Shown piece after piece: positions 18,330 to 26,480 of a stretch of DNA of 53,330 bases. The notes under the pieces are model-generated. The model searched no databases. It was not told the origin of the DNA and saw nothing but the letters and a program-made list of their open reading frames with translations. Position 1 is the first letter of the stretch. Every line of letters begins with the position of its first letter. The translations under genes were made by a program, and so were the position numbers. This DNA is from an uncultured Lachnospiraceae bacterium (GTDB taxonomy: Bacteria; Bacillota; Clostridia; Lachnospirales; Lachnospiraceae), in contig CAJUPJ010000021.1 in the NCBI GenBank assembly GCA_910588655.1, positions 1-53,330 on the forward strand, in the 5' to 3' direction.

Positions 18330-19163
18330 ATGCCAGGAGTATTATTTGAGGGTGGTTCATTCAGGGCAGTTTTTAGCTGTGGCGTTATGGATGCCCTGCT
18401 TGACAATGATATTATGTTCCCATATTGTATAGGGGTATCTGCAGGTGCAGCAAATTCTGCATCATATATTTCAAAGCAGAGCGGAAGAAATATAAAAGTT
18501 TATTCAAACTACCGTAATGATAAAAGATATATAGGAAAAAGAAACTTTTTTACAGAGAAAAGCCTTTTTGGGATAGACTTTGTATTCCGTAAAGTCCCCA
18601 ATGAACTTGTTAAATTTGATTTAGAAACATTCAGGCAGTATGAAGGAAAGTATATTGTAGTTGTAACTGATGCAAGGACTGGCAAAGCAAAATACTTTGG
18701 CAAAGAAGACATAGACAGGAATTATGCTGTTTTTAATGCTACTTGTGCACTCCCGGCGGTGTTTCCTGCTGTAAAAATTGCAGGAGGCCGTTATTATGAC
18801 GGAGGTCTTTCTAATCCAATCCCTGTTGACAAGTGCCTTGAAGATGGCAATGACAAGATGTTAATTGTGCTGACACAGCCAGAAGGCTATAAAAAAGAAT
18901 GCCTTCCAAAAGACAGGCATATTGCAAGGCTTATACGCCATAAATACCCAGCAGTAGCAGACAGGATTTTGCACAGGTATAAAAAATATAACAGTTCCCT
19001 GGAAACCTGCCAGAAGCTTGAAAGTGAAGGCAGGGCAGTAATATTAAGACCGCCATGCAAACTTGAAAGTCTTGAGAGTGATGTAAACAAGTTAAAACAG
19101 ACATATAAACAAGGGTATAACCTGGCAACAAAACGCCTGGATGAAATAAAGGCACTGTTTTAA
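18330..19163 (+). CDS. patatin-like phospholipase
   Basis: A 277-residue patatin-fold lipid hydrolase without a signal peptide, so probably cytoplasmic or membrane-peripheral. The oxyanion loop is EGGSFRAVFSCGV (residues 7-19), the nucleophile elbow is GVSAG with Ser37, and the catalytic Asp is in YYDGGLSNP at about 157, giving a complete Ser-Asp dyad. GGAGGGAAAC precedes the ATG. It is related to the YjjU/RssA-type bacterial patatins. It is the last gene of the MoxR/VWA run, nine bases behind the VWA gene, so a lipid-directed activity appears to be part of this system. Confidence 0.93.
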   Translation: MPGVLFEGGSFRAVFSCGVMDALLDNDIMFPYCIGVSAGAANSASYISKQSGRNIKVYSNYRNDKRYIGKRNFFTEKSLFGIDFVFRKVPNELVKFDLETFRQYEGKYIVVVTDARTGKAKYFGKEDIDRNYAVFNATCALPAVFPAVKIAGGRYYDGGLSNPIPVDKCLEDGNDKMLIVLTQPEGYKKECLPKDRHIARLIRHKYPAVADRILHRYKKYNSSLETCQKLESEGRAVILRPPCKLESLESDVNKLKQTYKQGYNLATKRLDEIKALF

Positions 19164-19192
19164 CCTCATTGCCGCAAAGCGGCAATGAGGTT
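19162..19192. terminator. perfect hairpin at the end of the patatin gene
   Basis: AACCTCATTGCCGC and its exact complement flank an AAA loop, giving a 14-base stem that overlaps the patatin stop codon. There is no T run behind it, so it may protect the 3' end or slow transcription rather than terminate efficiently. Confidence 0.5.
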
Positions 19193-19206
19193 ATGAGCAA
19201 GTAGCA

Positions 19207-19229
19207 AAGCGGATTGCGAATATCCGCTT
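19207..19229. promoter_or_regulatory. second hairpin in the SGNH gene leader
   Basis: AAGCGGAT and ATCCGCTT form a perfect 8-base stem around TGCGAAT, 25 bases before the start codon of the SGNH hydrolase. A similar string, GCAGATTGTGGATATCCGC, occurs at 28203-28221 ahead of another ABC gene. It could be an operator or a leader hairpin; nothing more can be said. Confidence 0.35.
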
Positions 19230-19253
19230 GATTAACAGAAACGGAGGGATTGT

Positions 19254-20414
19254 ATGAAAAAAAGAATTAAACCTTTACTTTTTCTTATATGCATGGTTAG
19301 CATTGCTGCCATGTTATATACAATGTGTTCTAATGCTGGAAGCAGCAAGACCACATATGTTGCATTAGGTGACAGCATTGCCGCAGGTTATGGGCTTGCT
19401 GGTTATTCTGCAAGCCAGGAGACACCACCAGCAGACAGTTACCAGTCTGTTGTAGGCAGTTTCTTAAAAACAAGCCCTGTTAATTTTGCAGTAACAGGTG
19501 ATGACAGTACAGACTGTATAAATATACTTAATTCTGGCGAGGCAGATACAGCACTTTCTGATGCTGGAGTTATAACAATATCAATAGGCTCTAATGATTT
19601 ATTAAAGCCTTTTATTGAAATAGCAAAAGAAACTTTTGGAATTACAGAAGAGAATGGCAGTATGGATATTTCTTCACTTGAGGATTATTATGCAGATTTT
19701 AAGGATGCTTCTTTAATTGATATGCTTGCAATAGCTAATGATTTTGCAGATAAACTTAAAGATAATAAAGTCCTTCATGAAAAAGCACAGGCATTTTCTT
19801 TAAATTTTAATGAAATTATAAATATATTAAAGGAAAAAGCGCCACAGGCAGAAATATATGTAACAAATGTATATAACCCATACAAGGATGTAATGGTTCT
19901 TGGAAATTCAGCAGATACATATATTAAAGAAATAAATAATGCTTTTACAGATAATTCCGAGGATTATACCTTGATAGATGTGTATACATTATTTGCTAAA
20001 GAAAACCTTGTAAATACAAAGTTTGATATATCTGATTTAGAGAATATTAATTTAGACCCGCACCCTTCCAAAGAAGGCCATGCAAGAATTGCATCAGCTA
20101 TTATAGATGCATTAAATGCAAAACATGCACCATCAAAAGCCAAAACAGGACAAGTTAAAAGCACAGCTAAAAATTCTATAACAATAAATCTTTCCTGTCC
20201 TTCTGGTAAATCAGGATACGAAATAGAATTTGCAACATCTAAAGATGGTAAATGGAAAAAGTTAAAAGATACATCAAAAAATAAAAACCAGATTAAGTCC
20301 ACTAAATTAAAATCTGGAAAAACATATTATTTCAGGGCTAGGAGTTATAACAGTCTAAATGGTGTAAAATATTATAGTGGTTACAGCCAGGTAAAAAAAG
20401 CAAAAATAAAATAA
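19254..20414 (+). CDS. secreted SGNH/GDSL hydrolase with fibronectin-like C-terminus
   Basis: A 386-residue exported esterase-like protein. An N-terminal signal or anchor (about 6-24) precedes the catalytic block I YVALGDSIAAGYG with Ser41, block III GSNDLL, and block V DPHPSKEGH carrying Asp and His. Residues about 295-386 form a fibronectin type III-like domain ending in KSGKTYYFRARSYNS, very like the C-terminus of the glucosidase at 33679-36351. This suggests a shared surface or carbohydrate-attachment module. GGAGGG precedes the ATG. No Cys in a good lipobox is present, so a lipoprotein is unlikely. The substrate is unknown; cell-wall or polysaccharide acyl groups are plausible. Confidence 0.88.
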   Translation: MKKRIKPLLFLICMVSIAAMLYTMCSNAGSSKTTYVALGDSIAAGYGLAGYSASQETPPADSYQSVVGSFLKTSPVNFAVTGDDSTDCINILNSGEADTALSDAGVITISIGSNDLLKPFIEIAKETFGITEENGSMDISSLEDYYADFKDASLIDMLAIANDFADKLKDNKVLHEKAQAFSLNFNEIINILKEKAPQAEIYVTNVYNPYKDVMVLGNSADTYIKEINNAFTDNSEDYTLIDVYTLFAKENLVNTKFDISDLENINLDPHPSKEGHARIASAIIDALNAKHAPSKAKTGQVKSTAKNSITINLSCPSGKSGYEIEFATSKDGKWKKLKDTSKNKNQIKSTKLKSGKTYYFRARSYNSLNGVKYYSGYSQVKKAKIK

Positions 20415-20434
20415 TAACCAGGATGGTGTTACAT

Positions 20435-20977
20435 ATGGTATTGCCAGATAGTAAAAATAAAACAGCGGAAGATATTTTAATGCTTAAAAACGGGCAGCGT
20501 GCGGAAATAATAGATGGGGAAATGTATTATATTTCTCCATCAAGCCTGCGGCAGCAGGAAATTCTTGCATGGCTTGAAGAAAAAATAAATAACTATATCT
20601 GGGAAAGCAAAAAATCCTGCAAAGTATTTAAAACCCCGTTTCCAGTATATATTGCTAACGATAAGAAAAATTATGTTGAACCTGGTTTAAGCGTAATATA
20701 TAATGATGCTATTGTAAAAGACGGCAAGTGCTATGGTGCTCCTGGCTGGATAATTGAAGTGGTTTTGCCACAGGACAGATGGACTATGTACTGCCTGAAA
20801 CTAGCAAAATACTATAAATCAGGTGTGCGTGAATACTGGATTACAGACCTTGCAGAACGTTCAGTTACAGTTTATAACTTTGAACAAAGAAATTATAACA
20901 GGTATACATTTAACAGTAAAATAAAATCTGGTACTTTAGAAGGATTAGAAATTGATTTTTCAGAAATCGGAATTTAA
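20435..20977 (+). CDS. Uma2-family endonuclease-like protein, probably inactive
   Basis: A 180-residue protein of the Uma2 (DUF820) group, which has a PD-(D/E)XK-like fold. Recognisable blocks are AEIIDGEMYYISPSS near the start, VEPGLSVIY, GAPGWIIEVV and GVREYWITD. In most relatives the second block reads PD where this one has PG, and the usual SPS after EVV is replaced by LPQ, so metal binding is likely damaged. The ATG at 20435 has AGGATGG seven bases upstream and is preferred to the ATG at 20423. It lies nine bases behind nothing coding-critical and 11 before the methyltransferase gene. Its role is unknown. Confidence 0.8.
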   Translation: MVLPDSKNKTAEDILMLKNGQRAEIIDGEMYYISPSSLRQQEILAWLEEKINNYIWESKKSCKVFKTPFPVYIANDKKNYVEPGLSVIYNDAIVKDGKCYGAPGWIIEVVLPQDRWTMYCLKLAKYYKSGVREYWITDLAERSVTVYNFEQRNYNRYTFNSKIKSGTLEGLEIDFSEIGI

Positions 20978-20988
20978 GGAGAATTGGT

Positions 20989-21726
20989 ATGGTCCAACAA
21001 AATATATATGATAATGAAATATTTTTTGCAGGATATAAGAAGATAAGGGATAATAAAGTAAATGCTAACAATCTGTTTGAAATACCAGCATTGTTTTCTA
21101 TGATACCTGATTTGAAAGGAAAAAGAATTTTGGATTTGGGATGTGGTTTTGGAGAAAATTGTAAAAAGTTTGTGGATTGCGGTGCAGAAAGGGTTGTTGG
21201 GATTGATATATCTGAGAAGATGTTAGAAGTGGCAATGGCTGAAAATTGCCACTCCAAAATAGAATATATCAATATGGCAATGGAAGAAATTTCACAATTA
21301 CAGGATAAATTTGATGTTGTTATTAGTTCACTGGCATTTCATTATGTTGAAGATTTTGAAGGGGTAATACGGAATGTATATAACCTGCTTGATGAGAACG
21401 GAGTATTTATTTTCTCACAAGAAAATCCATTATGTACATGCCATTCAGGTGGAAACAGATGGACAAAAGATGAAAACGGTAATAAATTATATGTAAACCT
21501 TGCTGGTTATGGTGTTGAAGGGGAAAGGGAATCCGTATGGTTTGTTGATAATGTAAAAAAATATCACAGGACATTTTCCACAATTATAAACAGCTTGATA
21601 GAAGCAGGTTTTTCTATTGAAAAAATGATTGAGCCGCTGCCAACAGATGAATTGCTTGAAAAATATCCTGAATATAAAGATTTATTTCATAAACCAGACT
21701 TTTTGTTGATAAAAGCAAAAAAATAA
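20989..21726 (+). CDS. class I SAM-dependent methyltransferase
   Basis: A 245-residue methyltransferase. Motif I is ILDLGCGFGENCKKF at about residues 46-60, motif II is VVGIDISEKMLEVA, and motif IV is FDVVISSLAFHYVED, all typical of the UbiE/Methyltransf_11 type. AAGGAGAATT precedes the ATG. It follows the Uma2-like gene by 11 bases and may share its transcript. The acceptor cannot be deduced; a small molecule is more likely than nucleic acid given the motif IV sequence. Confidence 0.9.
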   Translation: MVQQNIYDNEIFFAGYKKIRDNKVNANNLFEIPALFSMIPDLKGKRILDLGCGFGENCKKFVDCGAERVVGIDISEKMLEVAMAENCHSKIEYINMAMEEISQLQDKFDVVISSLAFHYVEDFEGVIRNVYNLLDENGVFIFSQENPLCTCHSGGNRWTKDENGNKLYVNLAGYGVEGERESVWFVDNVKKYHRTFSTIINSLIEAGFSIEKMIEPLPTDELLEKYPEYKDLFHKPDFLLIKAKK

Positions 21727-21867
21727 TTATGCACATTCCAATAACCAGTATTAGAAAAGAGGGCAGATGTAAAGAGTACATTACTTGAAAGTATAAAGAC
21801 AGGGGCTGGCAAGTGCGTGATTGAAGTGGAATGGTAATCTGATATAAATTGATATTTGAGGTATTTT

Positions 21868-22344
21868 ATGTATATACGGAGTGAAATAGAAAGAGTTATC
21901 AAAGAAAATCACATAGAGCGCTCAAGATGTTCCGAGTGTTCAAAAATTACTTATAGTTCAATCATTAAAAAAATTGAACAGACATTTGTATTATATGGCG
22001 GTAATATACATTGGTCTAATATGGGGCATGGGTTTAACCGCAAATTGTTATGCAAGACCAAAGATATATCAGAAGATAGGATGTGAGCCGCCAGATTACC
22101 CCAAATATTGCCCGAAGGTGAAAAATTTGTATATGTCCTGTTTGAAGATACAAAAAATTACCAGCCAAAGTACTGGGTTTATGAAATGTGCATTCCAGAA
22201 CTGGTTTGTATCATTGGAGAAGTATATGGGTTAGATGATTTTTACATTGTTTCAAAAAAGTTTGAGTGGCTTATCAGTGAATGTCATGAAGATATTGTTT
22301 CATTTGTTGGAAGTTCATTAAATCTTTCGTGCTTTGATGAATAA
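21868..22344 (+). pseudogene. gene broken by one in-frame TGA (DUF6756-like)
   Basis: One reading frame runs from ATG 21868 to TAA 22344 with a single internal TGA at 22084-22086. Before the stop it encodes MYIRSEIERVIKENHIERSR and on; after it, GEKFVYVLFEDTKNYQPKYW, then FYIVSKKFEWLISECHEDIV. The second half resembles DUF6756-type small proteins, in which the two halves form one chain of about 155-160 residues. GAGG sits ahead of the ATG. A single nonsense mutation in a small gene is the simplest reading; the family name is a recollection and is not certain. Confidence 0.6.
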
Positions 22345-22763
22345 CAAAAACAAAATGGTGGCGGATTTTGATTGCTTTATCTGATGGCAGGGTAATTGGA
22401 ACTATCAGATTAATGTTGAAAGAGAAAAACTGTGCTATACTGAAAAAACTTTTTGTAAGAAAATAATTTCGCTCACAGAAGGATAGGACTTCTCTTTATT
22501 TCTTATTAATTTTTTATATATCAGGATTATCCTTTGCATATATAAATATCAGCATTTTGTTATTTAGATAAAACAAACCCACCGGTACACCGATGGGTTG
22601 CATATATCAAGTGGATTGTCTATTGTGGTACATATTGTAATTTGTGGAAATAAAATTCATATCATCAGCTAGAGCTGGCTTACTTAAATTTATTATTTTC
22701 AAGGATTGATGGTGTTTTTTATGGTAGTCTGTAACAATTATTAAATATCCTCAAATATGTGAA
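22345..22763. other. gap without a recognised gene
   Basis: About 420 bases of AT-rich sequence lie between the broken gene and the convergent IMP cyclohydrolase. Apart from the hairpin at 22576-22599, no gene, tRNA-like fold or repeat copy was found. Confidence 0.6.
22576..22599 (-). terminator. terminator of the purine operon
   Basis: Two 11-base arms (AACCCACCGGT and ACCGATGGGTT) pair with one mismatch around a two-base loop. Read on the minus strand the stem is followed by TTTGTTTTATC, as expected for an intrinsic terminator. It lies about 165 bases past the stop of the IMP cyclohydrolase gene. Confidence 0.65.
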
Positions 22764-23477
22764 TTAACAATTTTTATTATAAATTTTGCTTGTATAACTT
22801 CCATCTGCTATATTAATATAACGTATAAAAAGTGATACTTTATTATCTGGATTTAAACTTTCCCAGACAAGAGAGCCAAACTCTTCCATATCATCTTTAG
22901 TTCTTATAAGTTCTGGTTCGCCCTCAAAACTTGGAAGAGGGTCTCCGTCATGCATATATGTGTGTATAAAATGCCCCTCACCACTTACAGGTGTTTCATA
23001 GTTAAATGTATAACGGTTGCATGCATCAGGGTTTCCGTTATTGCTTTTTAATATAGACATGGAGTATTTAAAATTGCCCTCTTCTATATTAAGTATTGCA
23101 GAAATACGAGGTGTATAATTAGGTGCATCTGGTTCAAATCCCCTTGTAAGAAGTGCCTTGTCAAATGTAGAACCATTTTTCATCATTTCATAAATAGTAT
23201 CTGTCTGGTCGCCATTTGTAACTATTGTGTGATTGCCAAGCACACGTACTGGTGCATATATAACCAGGCTTGGGTCACTTAATTTTGAAGGGTCAAATGC
23301 CTGTGTGCGTATCCCTTCGCCGTCAGTAACAAAAATCCTGTTCCTGCTGTTTTCACTGCGTCCCATTATAAAATAAGCAATTACTGCATGTTTTCCGTCT
23401 GGTGTCATGCCAGTAACAATCCCACGTCCAGGGTATGCGTTTGTTTTTAATAAATCTTCTATATTTAATTTCTCCAT
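22764..23477 (-). CDS. purO: IMP cyclohydrolase, archaeal PurO type
   Basis: A 237-residue protein of the IMP cyclohydrolase family first known from archaeal PurO; it closes FAICAR to IMP, the last step of purine synthesis. Recognisable features are the N-terminal YPGRGIVTGMTPDGKHAVIAY, the block GRSENSRNRIF, and NYTPRISAI near residue 135. It is not related to the MGS-like cyclohydrolase domain of bacterial PurH. It follows the AICAR transformylase gene by 11 bases, so the two supply the reactions of normal PurH as separate proteins. The start is supported by GGAGGATAAT just upstream on the minus strand. Confidence 0.9.
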   Translation of the reverse strand: MEKLNIEDLLKTNAYPGRGIVTGMTPDGKHAVIAYFIMGRSENSRNRIFVTDGEGIRTQAFDPSKLSDPSLVIYAPVRVLGNHTIVTNGDQTDTIYEMMKNGSTFDKALLTRGFEPDAPNYTPRISAILNIEEGNFKYSMSILKSNNGNPDACNRYTFNYETPVSGEGHFIHTYMHDGDPLPSFEGEPELIRTKDDMEEFGSLVWESLNPDNKVSLFIRYINIADGSYTSKIYNKNC

Positions 23478-23488
23478 TATTATCCTCC

Positions 23489-24667
23489 TTAGTGGTGGAA
23501 AAGCCTAAGACCTGTAAATGCCATTACAATGCCAAATTCATTACATGCATCAATTACGCTCTGGTCATTTTTAGAACCGCCTGCTTCTGCTACATATTTA
23601 ACACCGCTTCTGTGTGCTCTTTCAATATTATCACTGAATGGGATAAATGCATCTGAACCAAGTGTAACATTGTCAAGGTTTTTAATCCACTCTGCACGTT
23701 CTTCCCTTGTCATAGGTTCTGGTTTCTCTGTAAAGAAATTCTCCCATTTTCCGTCTGCAAGTACATCCATATAATCATCTGAAAGATAGACATCAATTGT
23801 ATTATCCCTGTCTGGACGCCGCACATCACTTTTAAACGGAAGTGACAATGCTTTTGGTGACTGGCGTAAAAACCATTTATCTGCTTTGTCACCAGCAAGG
23901 CGTGTACAATGTATACGGGACTGCTGTCCTGCGCCTATGCCTATTGCCTGTCCGTCTTTTACATAACATACAGAGTTAGACTGTGTATATTTAAGGATAA
24001 TATTAGCAAGTATCATATCATTTAATGCTGCTTCTGAAAGTTCCTTTTTCTCTGTAACAATATTAGAGAAAAGTTCTTTTGTAGTTTTAATATCATTATG
24101 TCCCTGCTCAAAAGTAATGCCAAAAACATCTTTAGTTTCAAGTGGTGCAGCTTCATAATCCGGGTCGATTTTAATAATGCAATATGAGCCCCTTTTTTTC
24201 TTTTTAAGTATCTCAAGGGCTTCATCTGAATATGAAGGTGCAATAATGCCATCAGAAACAAGTGTACTTAAATACTTTGCAGTTGCTGCATCGCACTCAT
24301 CAGAAAGTGCTGCAAAATCACCAAATGATGACATTCTGTCTGCACCCCGTGCGCGTATATAAGCTGTTGCCACAGGGGTAAGCTCTATATCATCATCAAC
24401 AAAATACACTTTTTTCATAGTGTCATCAAGCGGTACATCAATAGCAGCACCAGCAGGGCTTACATGTTTAAATGATGCTGCTGCAACATGCCCTGTTGCT
24501 TCTTTTGCTTCTTTAACAAGCTGCCAGCTGTTAAAGGCATCTAAAAGATTGATATAGCCAGGAGTCCCGTTCAATACCTCAAATGGAAGGCTGCTCCCGT
24601 CTTTCATAAATACCCTTGAAGGTTTTTGGTTTGGATTGCATCCATACTTTAACTGGATTTCGTTCAT
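23489..24667 (-). CDS. purH: stand-alone AICAR transformylase
   Basis: A 392-residue protein equal to the C-terminal transformylase half of PurH; it transfers a formyl group from 10-formyl-THF to AICAR. It begins LKYGCNPNQKPSRVF, as in that domain, and carries the catalytic Lys-His pair in AAASFKHVSPAGAA at about residues 65-72. The N-terminal cyclohydrolase domain of ordinary PurH (about 200 residues) is absent, and the next gene supplies that activity. AGAGGAGA precedes the ATG. A ZTP riboswitch lies 68-141 bases upstream, so AICAR/ZTP accumulation should switch the operon on. Confidence 0.95.
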   Translation of the reverse strand: MNEIQLKYGCNPNQKPSRVFMKDGSSLPFEVLNGTPGYINLLDAFNSWQLVKEAKEATGHVAAASFKHVSPAGAAIDVPLDDTMKKVYFVDDDIELTPVATAYIRARGADRMSSFGDFAALSDECDAATAKYLSTLVSDGIIAPSYSDEALEILKKKKRGSYCIIKIDPDYEAAPLETKDVFGITFEQGHNDIKTTKELFSNIVTEKKELSEAALNDMILANIILKYTQSNSVCYVKDGQAIGIGAGQQSRIHCTRLAGDKADKWFLRQSPKALSLPFKSDVRRPDRDNTIDVYLSDDYMDVLADGKWENFFTEKPEPMTREERAEWIKNLDNVTLGSDAFIPFSDNIERAHRSGVKYVAEAGGSKNDQSVIDACNEFGIVMAFTGLRLFHH

Positions 24668-24712
24668 AAAAATCTCCTCTCTTTCTGATGTTTATGCCAG
24701 GATAATATAATT

Positions 24713-24752
24713 AAAGCCAGCTTATCCAGACATATGCCCAGACGGCCGGCTT
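24713..24752 (-). terminator. expression platform of the ZTP riboswitch
   Basis: On the minus strand AAGCCGGC (24752-24745) can pair with GCTGGCTT (24721-24714), followed by a T/A-rich tract. The first arm overlaps the 3' part of the riboswitch aptamer, so aptamer folding and this hairpin should exclude each other. This is the standard layout for transcriptional control. Confidence 0.6.
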
Positions 24753-24808
24753 ACTAAAGTTATACTCCCCTGTGGTATACCCCACTTTTCCGTCAGTTAT
24801 ATAACTAA
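24735..24808 (-). ncRNA. ZTP (pfl) riboswitch
   Basis: Read on the minus strand this segment starts with AGTTATATAACTGACGGAA, continues with GTGG-loop-CCAC and then AGGGGAGTATAAC, and after a short linker ends GGCCGTCTGGGCA. These are the conserved pieces of the ZTP aptamer, with GACGG and CCGTC forming the pseudoknot. It lies directly before the AICAR transformylase gene. ZTP/ZMP rises when 10-formyl-THF is short, and this enzyme uses both AICAR (ZMP) and 10-formyl-THF, so gene and ligand fit perfectly. Confidence 0.93.
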
Positions 24809-24861
24809 AATTACTTTATCACAGGACAGGAAATCTTTCAAGTATAAAATAAATATTAGAT

Positions 24862-25158
24862 AATATAAATTTACAGTTGTCTTGTATTATTTTAAATACG
24901 GACGGTTTCTGTGCCAGAGCCAGAATATTCATTACAGGGGTACGCTTCCGCTACGGTAAGCCACGCAACGGCACATAAAGCCATATAATTAATGTTCCAG
25001 AATAAACTGGCGTTTCTTCCGTAACATTAATTATATGGCTTAAATGCCGGCGGGCTTAAAGTACCCCTGTAATGAATATTGCTGGCATCTGGCACGCAAA
25101 ACCTGTCATCGTAAATTTAAAATAAAATACAAAAATAAGATAACTGCAAATTTATATT
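24862..25158. repeat. large palindromic repeat, class I, copy A
   Basis: Outer arms AATATAAATTTACAGTTGTC and its near-complement (25139-25158) bound the element. Inside, GCCAGAGCCAGAATATT pairs with AATATTGCTGGCATCTGGC, then CATTACAGGGGTAC (24930-24943) pairs perfectly with 25061-25074. A central 17-base perfect stem, GCCATATAATTAATGTT (24980-24996), pairs with 25023-25039. It also holds the motifs ACGCTTCCGCTACG and CACGCAACGGCACATAAAG on one side. No coding potential is seen. It lies 54 bases upstream of the riboswitch and inverted relative to copy B. Confidence 0.85.
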
Positions 25159-25288
25159 GTGTTTTGGTGCAGGAGATTCAGACATAATTAAAACTGTTGA
25201 TATATTCTTTATATTGTAGAAATCCAATAATATTAAAAAGCTTTTTTATAACTGTTAAGTGGCTGGCAGAATAATCCCCGCCACCCTA

Positions 25289-25567
25289 TTTGTAGTTATC
25301 TTATTATCTTGTGTTTTGTTGCAAATTTCTGGTAACAGGTTTTGCGTGCCAGATGCCAGCAATATTCCGTACAAGGGACACTTTAACCCCGCCGGCATTT
25401 AAGCCAGATATTTATGTGACGGAATAAACGTAAGTTTATTCTGGAACATAAATATCTGGTTTTATGTGCCGCTGCGTGGGTTAACGTAGTGAGAACGTGC
25501 CCTTGTACGGAATATTCTGGCTCTGGCACTTAAAAACCGTCCGTTTTTAAAACAATACAAGATAACT
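25289..25567. repeat. large palindromic repeat, class I, copy B
   Basis: Inverted relative to copy A. It runs from TTTGTAGTTATC to GATAACTCAAA and touches the stop codon of the histidine kinase. Paired parts are CCGTACAAGGG with CCCTTGTACGG, and a long tip hairpin built from CCAGATATTTATGT and ACATAAATATCTGG. Both stems differ in sequence from the other copies but remain complementary. The flank CTGGCAGAATAATCC at 25264-25278 also accompanies copy C and, inverted, copy D. The 130 bases between copies A and B hold no gene. Confidence 0.85.
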
Positions 25568-26463
25568 CAAAATTTTTTTATTGTAAAGTTTATTTGGAAT
25601 ATGTCCCCTTCTACTTGTGCAGATACTTCCCCTCCCATATGTTCCACAAGCATTTTTACTATGGAAAGCCCTAATCCTGTTGAATTATTCCGTTCCTGTT
25701 TTCCAACATAGAACCTGTTAAATACCTGTTTTGCATCTATTGTATATTCTTTTACAACAGGGTTTTGTACTGATATTTCCAGGAGTGGTTTTTTATCAAT
25801 ATTATTAATATAAACTTTTACATTACCTGCTGCATGCTGCAGGCTGTTTCTTAAAAGGTTCTGCATAATCCGTCTTAACAGCTCCTTATCTGCCATTCCA
25901 TAATAAATGCCTGTATCTTCAAATTCCATCTTTAAATTATTTTCTTCAAAGACAGGGATAAAATCTGCCATTACTTCTGTTACCAGGTTTGTAATATTGG
26001 TTTTGTGCAGGGGAATTTCTTCTTCTATGCCAGCCCAGTAGGAATATTCAAAAAATTGTTTTATTATTTTTTCCATTCCAGATGCATGTTTTAAACAGAT
26101 TTCCAGGTATTCCCTTGTTGTTTTGTCTATTTCTGTCCTGCCCATTAGCTGTAAGTAACCTTTCATAACAGCAAGCGGTGTCCTTATATCATGTGAAATA
26201 TTTGTTACCAGGTTTTTAAATTCCTGTTCTTTTATTTCCTGCGATACACGCAGGGCGTTTTCCTGGCGCAGGGTTTTGTTTAATGATACCGTCATTTCCT
26301 CTATGCTTTTGTCCTTTATAGAAATAATCACTGGATTTGATGCTTCTTCTTCCCTGCGCTTGTCAAGCTGGCTTTTAATACCGCCAAGCTGCATTTTTAT
26401 ACATATAATATAGATAATTAAGATAATACAAATAATTATAGTACAGATTAATGCAATTACCAT
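25567..26463 (-). CDS. sensor histidine kinase without an extracellular sensor domain
   Basis: A 298-residue kinase. A single hydrophobic stretch fills residues 1-23 and there is no extracytoplasmic domain. A helical linker leads to the phosphoacceptor segment TNISHDIRTPLAVMKGYLQL with His91, followed by the ATPase domain with NLLRNSLQHA and STGLGLSIVKMLVEHMGG. AGGTGG seven bases before the ATG at 26463 supports this start; an in-frame ATG at 26541 would lie inside the permease gene. It is the last gene of a four-gene run (regulator, ATPase, permease, kinase). The short form resembles kinases that rely on a transporter or accessory protein to sense antimicrobial peptides. Confidence 0.88.
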   Translation of the reverse strand: MVIALICTIIICIILIIYIICIKMQLGGIKSQLDKRREEEASNPVIISIKDKSIEEMTVSLNKTLRQENALRVSQEIKEQEFKNLVTNISHDIRTPLAVMKGYLQLMGRTEIDKTTREYLEICLKHASGMEKIIKQFFEYSYWAGIEEEIPLHKTNITNLVTEVMADFIPVFEENNLKMEFEDTGIYYGMADKELLRRIMQNLLRNSLQHAAGNVKVYINNIDKKPLLEISVQNPVVKEYTIDAKQVFNRFYVGKQERNNSTGLGLSIVKMLVEHMGGEVSAQVEGDIFQINFTIKKF

Positions 26464-26480
26464 AATGTTCCACCTGGGTT

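Noticed and set aside
18330..19163. CBASS-type defence effector reading of the patatin
   Set aside because: No cyclase, NucC, Cap2/Cap3 or other defence gene is adjacent; the neighbours are MoxR/VWA genes.
22084..22086. TGA as possible selenocysteine codon
   Set aside because: The surrounding protein has no redox motif and no convincing SECIS-like hairpin follows; a nonsense mutation is simpler.
24862..25567. CRISPR array or IS element
   Set aside because: The repeats are long palindromes, not short direct repeats with spacers, and no transposase frame is present in or beside them.
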